NCBI RefSeq assembly: GCF_014137975.1
Contig: NZ_JACGWZ010000002.1
Coordinates: 729,134-793,133 of the forward strand
DNA length: 64,000 nt
Direction of reading: 5' to 3'
From: Halosaccharopolyspora lacisalsi
Lineage (GTDB): Bacteria; Actinomycetota; Actinomycetes; Mycobacteriales; Pseudonocardiaceae
The notes beneath the pieces were generated by a model. The model worked only from the letters and a program-made list of their open reading frames with translations, searched no databases and was not told the origin of the DNA. The translations under genes were made by a program, and so were the position numbers. The first letter of the stretch is position 1. Every line of letters begins with the position of its first letter. This document shows, piece by piece, positions 61,028-64,000 of the stretch.

Positions 61028-61825
61028 TCACGATTGCGGCAGGGACCGCAGGTCCTCCTGGGCCTGGGAGACCGTGGCCTTGAGCTCCCGCACGAGCACC
61101 GGAATGCGCTGCTTGTCGAACCGCGCGGAGGGGGTGGAGATCGAGACCGCCGCGAGTGCGCTCCCCGCGGTACCGTAGACACAGGCGCCGACCGCCGACA
61201 CGCCCGCTTCGCTGCCCTCGATGTTGAGGCTGTAGCCGTGGTCGCGAACGGTGTCCAACTCCCGGAGCAACTCCGTCCACGACCTCTGCGACAGCGACGG
61301 TTCCGCGTCCTCGGCGGTGATGCCGGTCGATGCCGGCACCGGTGGGACGTAGAGCCGTTCGAGCTGTTCCGACCCCAGTTCGGCCAGCAGGGCCTTGCCA
61401 CCCGAGGTCAGGTGGGCGGGCAGGATCGTGCCCTGCCGGCCCACCACGTGCAGCACCTGGGTGGACTCGACGCTGGCCAGGAACCGGACCTGAACACCGA
61501 CCCGGACGATGAGGTTCGTCGTCTCCTGGACCCGCTGGCACAACGCGTCCAGATGCGGAGTGAGACACCGGCGGAGCTGCTGGAGCGGCTGCCCGGCCAC
61601 CCTGCTGGCGGCCAGCGCCGGGCCGGGAACGTAGGTGCGGCGGTCGTCCTGGACCGCGAAGTCCCGGTACACCAGCATCGACAGCAGGCGGTGCGCCGTT
61701 GAGCGGGCAATGCCCAGCTCCTCGGCGGCTTCGCTGACCCGCAGACTTCCGTGATCGCGCAACATCAGGACCAGCAGCAGCGCGTTGTCCACGGACGCCA
61801 GCGCATAGGGTGGCTTGTTCTTCAC
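61028..61825 (-). CDS. IclR-family transcriptional regulator
   Basis: 265 residues. N-terminal winged helix (ALASVDNALLLVLMLRDHG, VSEAAEELGIARSTAHRLLS), and a C-terminal IclR effector domain (PAHLTSGGKALLAELGSEQL, SLNIEGSEAGVSAVGACVYG). The IclR family often controls aromatic catabolism. The gene converges on the AAHS-type MFS gene and is close to the ligase, so it is a second candidate controller of the locus. Confidence 0.93.
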   Translation of the reverse strand: MKNKPPYALASVDNALLLVLMLRDHGSLRVSEAAEELGIARSTAHRLLSMLVYRDFAVQDDRRTYVPGPALAASRVAGQPLQQLRRCLTPHLDALCQRVQETTNLIVRVGVQVRFLASVESTQVLHVVGRQGTILPAHLTSGGKALLAELGSEQLERLYVPPVPASTGITAEDAEPSLSQRSWTELLRELDTVRDHGYSLNIEGSEAGVSAVGACVYGTAGSALAAVSISTPSARFDKQRIPVLVRELKATVSQAQEDLRSLPQS

Positions 61826-61936
61826 AAGAGAACCTTATTCCCTCAAGGTGAACGCCGCACTGACTTGACTCATGACGCGCACCACTGCCCCAGCGCACTC
61901 GAGGATCGGGTGCCACCCGGCGAGGTGGAGCGGTTC

Positions 61937-62485
61937 TCACTCACCGGAGGCCGTGACGTCACGGCCTCCGGTGTCCAGAGCCGCGGAATCGACCGACCCC
62001 TCCAACGCGTGCAGCAGTTCGGCCAGACCACCGGCCAGGGAGTCACGCTGCTCGGGATTCAGCGCCGCGAGCAACTGCCCCTGGGCCGCGACGTCCCGGG
62101 AAAAGGCCCGGTCGATGACCTCGCCGCCCTGTTCGGTGAGCACGATGCGCGCACTGCGCCTGTCCCGCCCGTCGGAAGTGCGTTCCAGCAGACCGCGCTC
62201 GGCGAGATGGTGGACGCGCTTGGTGGTGGCAGCTCCCGAGGAGACGGTCAGCTCGTTGAGCCGGCCCGGGGTCACCGGGGAACCGGTCCGACGCAGGGCG
62301 CAGAGCAGGTCGAACTCGGCGCGGTTGAGCCCCTCGTCGGCCACGGCGACGTCCAGTCGCCGCCGCAGCACCGCGGCGGCGCGCAGCACGCGCCCGACCA
62401 CGTCGATGCTGCTGACGTCGAGATCGGGGCGCACCTGTTGCCACTGCGACTTGGCCGTCTCGATGAGGTCGGGTGTTCGTTTCAT
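61937..62485 (-). CDS. MarR-family regulator, divergent to a FUSC exporter
   Basis: 182 residues. HTH region NRAEFDLLCALRRTGSPVTP, GRLNELTVSSGAATTKRVHH, and wing LLERTSDGRDRRSARIVLTE. It is divergent to the FUSC-family gene with only 46 bp between the starts, so it is very likely the repressor of that gene and of itself. The effector may be an aromatic acid or phenolic compound, as for other MarR/FUSC pairs. Confidence 0.9.
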   Translation of the reverse strand: MKRTPDLIETAKSQWQQVRPDLDVSSIDVVGRVLRAAAVLRRRLDVAVADEGLNRAEFDLLCALRRTGSPVTPGRLNELTVSSGAATTKRVHHLAERGLLERTSDGRDRRSARIVLTEQGGEVIDRAFSRDVAAQGQLLAALNPEQRDSLAGGLAELLHALEGSVDSAALDTGGRDVTASGE

Positions 62486-62531
62486 CTCATCAATATACCA
62501 CTAGTAAAACACTTGTGTAATATATGGGAAC
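62486..62531. promoter_or_regulatory. Compact divergent promoter/operator of marR and FUSC genes
   Basis: The 46 bases are AT-rich in contrast to the surroundings. An imperfect palindrome (ATATACCAC ... GTGTAATATAT, 62491-62526) spans most of the gap, and ACACTTGTGT (62509-62518) lies inside it. This fits a MarR binding site covering both promoters. Confidence 0.55.
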
Positions 62532-64000
62532 GTGCCCAGTACCGTGCTGACTCGCGACCTCCGCCAGACCTTTCACGTGCGCAAACGCGGCCCGCTCGCC
62601 TGGCCGGCCGCCAGGGCGTTCCTGTCGATGCTGGTACCACTGGTTCTGCTGCTCCAGTTGGACCGGTTGGACCTGGTGGCCGGTGCGGTGTTCGGAGCGT
62701 TGACCAGCGTTTACGCCCGCAGCGAGCCCTACCGGCAGCAGACCAGGACACTGGCCGCGGTGGCCGTGTCGATGGTTCTGGCCGTCGCGATCGGCGACGT
62801 GATCGCGGTGTTCGGCAGCGGGCACGCCTGGCACGAGCCGGTGGCGCTGCTGGCCACGGCCGCCGTGGGAGCCGTGACCACGGCGGCCGGCACCGCCGTG
62901 AAACTCGGTGCCCCCGGCGGCCTGATCTTCGCCTTCGCCACCGGGGCTTGTGCGCATCTGTCGTTGTCCTCCGCCGACCTCGGCCCGCACCTGGCCACGG
63001 CCGCGATCAGCGCGGCGTTCGCCTGGGCCGTCAGCAGCGCCGGTGCCGTGGTCACCGGGCTGAACCCCCAGTTCAGGACCGTCTCGGCCGCGCTGGAAGC
63101 CACGGCGGTCCACCTGGCGGCACGTCCCGACCTGACCACGCGCCACCGTGCCTCGGTGGCGGTGGAAAACGCCTGGAACAGCGTGGCCCTGGTCGGCCGG
63201 AAGCACCGGGACGGCCGCCCCCACCTCGACCTCGTCCGAGCGACCGAGACGTGCGAGGCTCTGCTGAGTCCGGAACACGCCACGAGCGTGACCGCCGAGG
63301 AAGTGCGCGCGACGGCCGACGATCTCCGTCGGGGCCGGGGTTTTCGCGATCTCGTCCTCGCGGGGCGGGACTCCCCCGTCGTCCCCGCCCCGACATCGCG
63401 CTGGCAGGTGGCTCGCGAGGTCATCGGCGCCGCACTCGCTCCCGGCAGGCGTGCGGGCACCTGGTTGGTGCCGTACGCGCTGCGCGTGGGTGTGGCCGCC
63501 TTCATCGCCGGCGTCGTGGCCAACCTGCTCGGTATCGGCCACGCCTACTGGGCGGCGGTTTCGGCGGTTTCGGTCCTCCAGGCCACCAGCACCTCCAGCT
63601 CGGTTCCCCGCATGGTGCAGCGCGGGATCGGCACGCTCGTCGGCGTGCTCGTGGGACTGAGCCTGCTGACCGCCGACCCCGCACCGTGGGTGATCATCCT
63701 CCTGATGGCCGGACTGCAGTGGGGCGCGGAAATGACCGTGCTGATCAATTACTCCTTCGGGCTACTCTTCGCCACCCCGGTCGCCCTGCTGGTCAGCGCA
63801 CTCGCCACGCCCATGCCGCCCGGGGAGCTGGCGACCGACCGCCTGTGGTCCACCCTGCTCGGTGCCGCCATCGCAGTGGCGGTGGCGTGGATGCTGCCCA
63901 ATCGTGCGTGGCTGGCCCGGGTGCACCGCGCCCTGGTGCGCGTACGCGAGCTCAGCGCCGCCGATCCGATCCAGCCGATACGGCTGCGCAACGCGCTGAT
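62532..64000 (+). CDS. FUSC-family membrane exporter, cut by window end
   Basis: At least 489 residues from GTG 62532 with GGGAA upstream. Two blocks of hydrophobic helices are visible: residues 30-180 (LVPLVLLLQLDRLDLVAGAVF, MVLAVAIGDVIAVFG, AAVGAVTTAAGTAVKLG, ATAAISAAFAWAVSSAG) and residues 310-460 (VAAFIAGVVANLLGIG, AAVSAVSVLQATSTSS, WVIILLMAGLQWGAEM, LLFATPVALLVSALATP). A soluble region joins them. This is the FUSC/YccS-type layout, probably for efflux of aromatic or phenolic compounds. The frame is still open at the window end. Confidence 0.88.
   Translation, partial: MPSTVLTRDLRQTFHVRKRGPLAWPAARAFLSMLVPLVLLLQLDRLDLVAGAVFGALTSVYARSEPYRQQTRTLAAVAVSMVLAVAIGDVIAVFGSGHAWHEPVALLATAAVGAVTTAAGTAVKLGAPGGLIFAFATGACAHLSLSSADLGPHLATAAISAAFAWAVSSAGAVVTGLNPQFRTVSAALEATAVHLAARPDLTTRHRASVAVENAWNSVALVGRKHRDGRPHLDLVRATETCEALLSPEHATSVTAEEVRATADDLRRGRGFRDLVLAGRDSPVVPAPTSRWQVAREVIGAALAPGRRAGTWLVPYALRVGVAAFIAGVVANLLGIGHAYWAAVSAVSVLQATSTSSSVPRMVQRGIGTLVGVLVGLSLLTADPAPWVIILLMAGLQWGAEMTVLINYSFGLLFATPVALLVSALATPMPPGELATDRLWSTLLGAAIAVAVAWMLPNRAWLARVHRALVRVRELSAADPIQPIRLRNAL

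Overview
The window is 64 kb of GC-rich DNA from an actinomycete chromosome. The signs are strong G/C bias at third codon positions, GTG starts, GGAGG-type ribosome sites, IdeR-type iron boxes, an LCP cell-wall enzyme, a mycothiol-type DinB protein and actinobacterial regulator families. A BCCT osmolyte carrier paired with a CBS protein would suit a salt-tolerant member of the Pseudonocardiales or Actinopolysporales, but the genus cannot be fixed from sequence reading alone. No rRNA, tRNA or CRISPR array was seen.

The most notable region is 4946-18509, an eight-gene minus-strand operon built around an enediyne-type iterative polyketide synthase. In transcription order it encodes an ABC1/UbiB-like kinase, the conserved enediyne proteins UnbL (DUF1702), UnbV (FG-GAP/ASPIC) and UnbU (membrane), the 1,869-residue synthase PksE, the E10-type thioesterase, an MFS exporter and an HxlR-SCP2 regulator. 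Six consecutive genes are joined by 4-bp stop/start overlaps. No warhead-tailoring, sugar, apoprotein or resistance gene lies on either side, and the built-in phosphopantetheinyl transferase domain of PksE appears to have lost key residues. This looks like an orphan minimal enediyne or polyene pathway.

To its left are a truncated membrane protein, a beta-propeller lipoprotein, an LCP ligase and a Tat-exported protein. To its right are release factor 3, the BCCT/CBS pair, MerR, broken remnants of an aldo-keto reductase and a TnpB, the helicase HrpB, two DUF1990 proteins around a small membrane protein, a FUSC-family protein, a TetR/flavin-monooxygenase pair with two clear operators (the monooxygenase is frameshifted), a methyltransferase, GtrA and a 1,447-residue CtpI-like P-type ATPase whose N-terminal half is a catalytically dead copy.

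From 39.5 to 50.3 kb lie DinB, NUDIX, an amino-acid permease and GlxA-type regulator, a secreted protein, and a proline-rich membrane protein. Next to these is a TIR-domain protein / P-loop NTPase / small membrane protein operon that resembles an NLR-like defence module and is bordered by a broken HTH gene and a TnpB pseudogene. Bacterioferritin and its ferredoxin follow, with two iron boxes upstream.

The right end holds a HelD-like helicase with two frameshifts, an asparaginase/deacetylase pair, and a catabolic region (MaoC, amidohydrolase, SDR, acyl-CoA ligase, MarR, frameshifted AAHS-type MFS, IclR). A shared inverted-repeat operator links the MarR/SDR promoter with the ligase promoter. 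The window ends in a MarR/FUSC pair, with the FUSC gene cut by the boundary. Three genes carry single or double indels in GC runs, so base-level accuracy of the assembly should be kept in mind.
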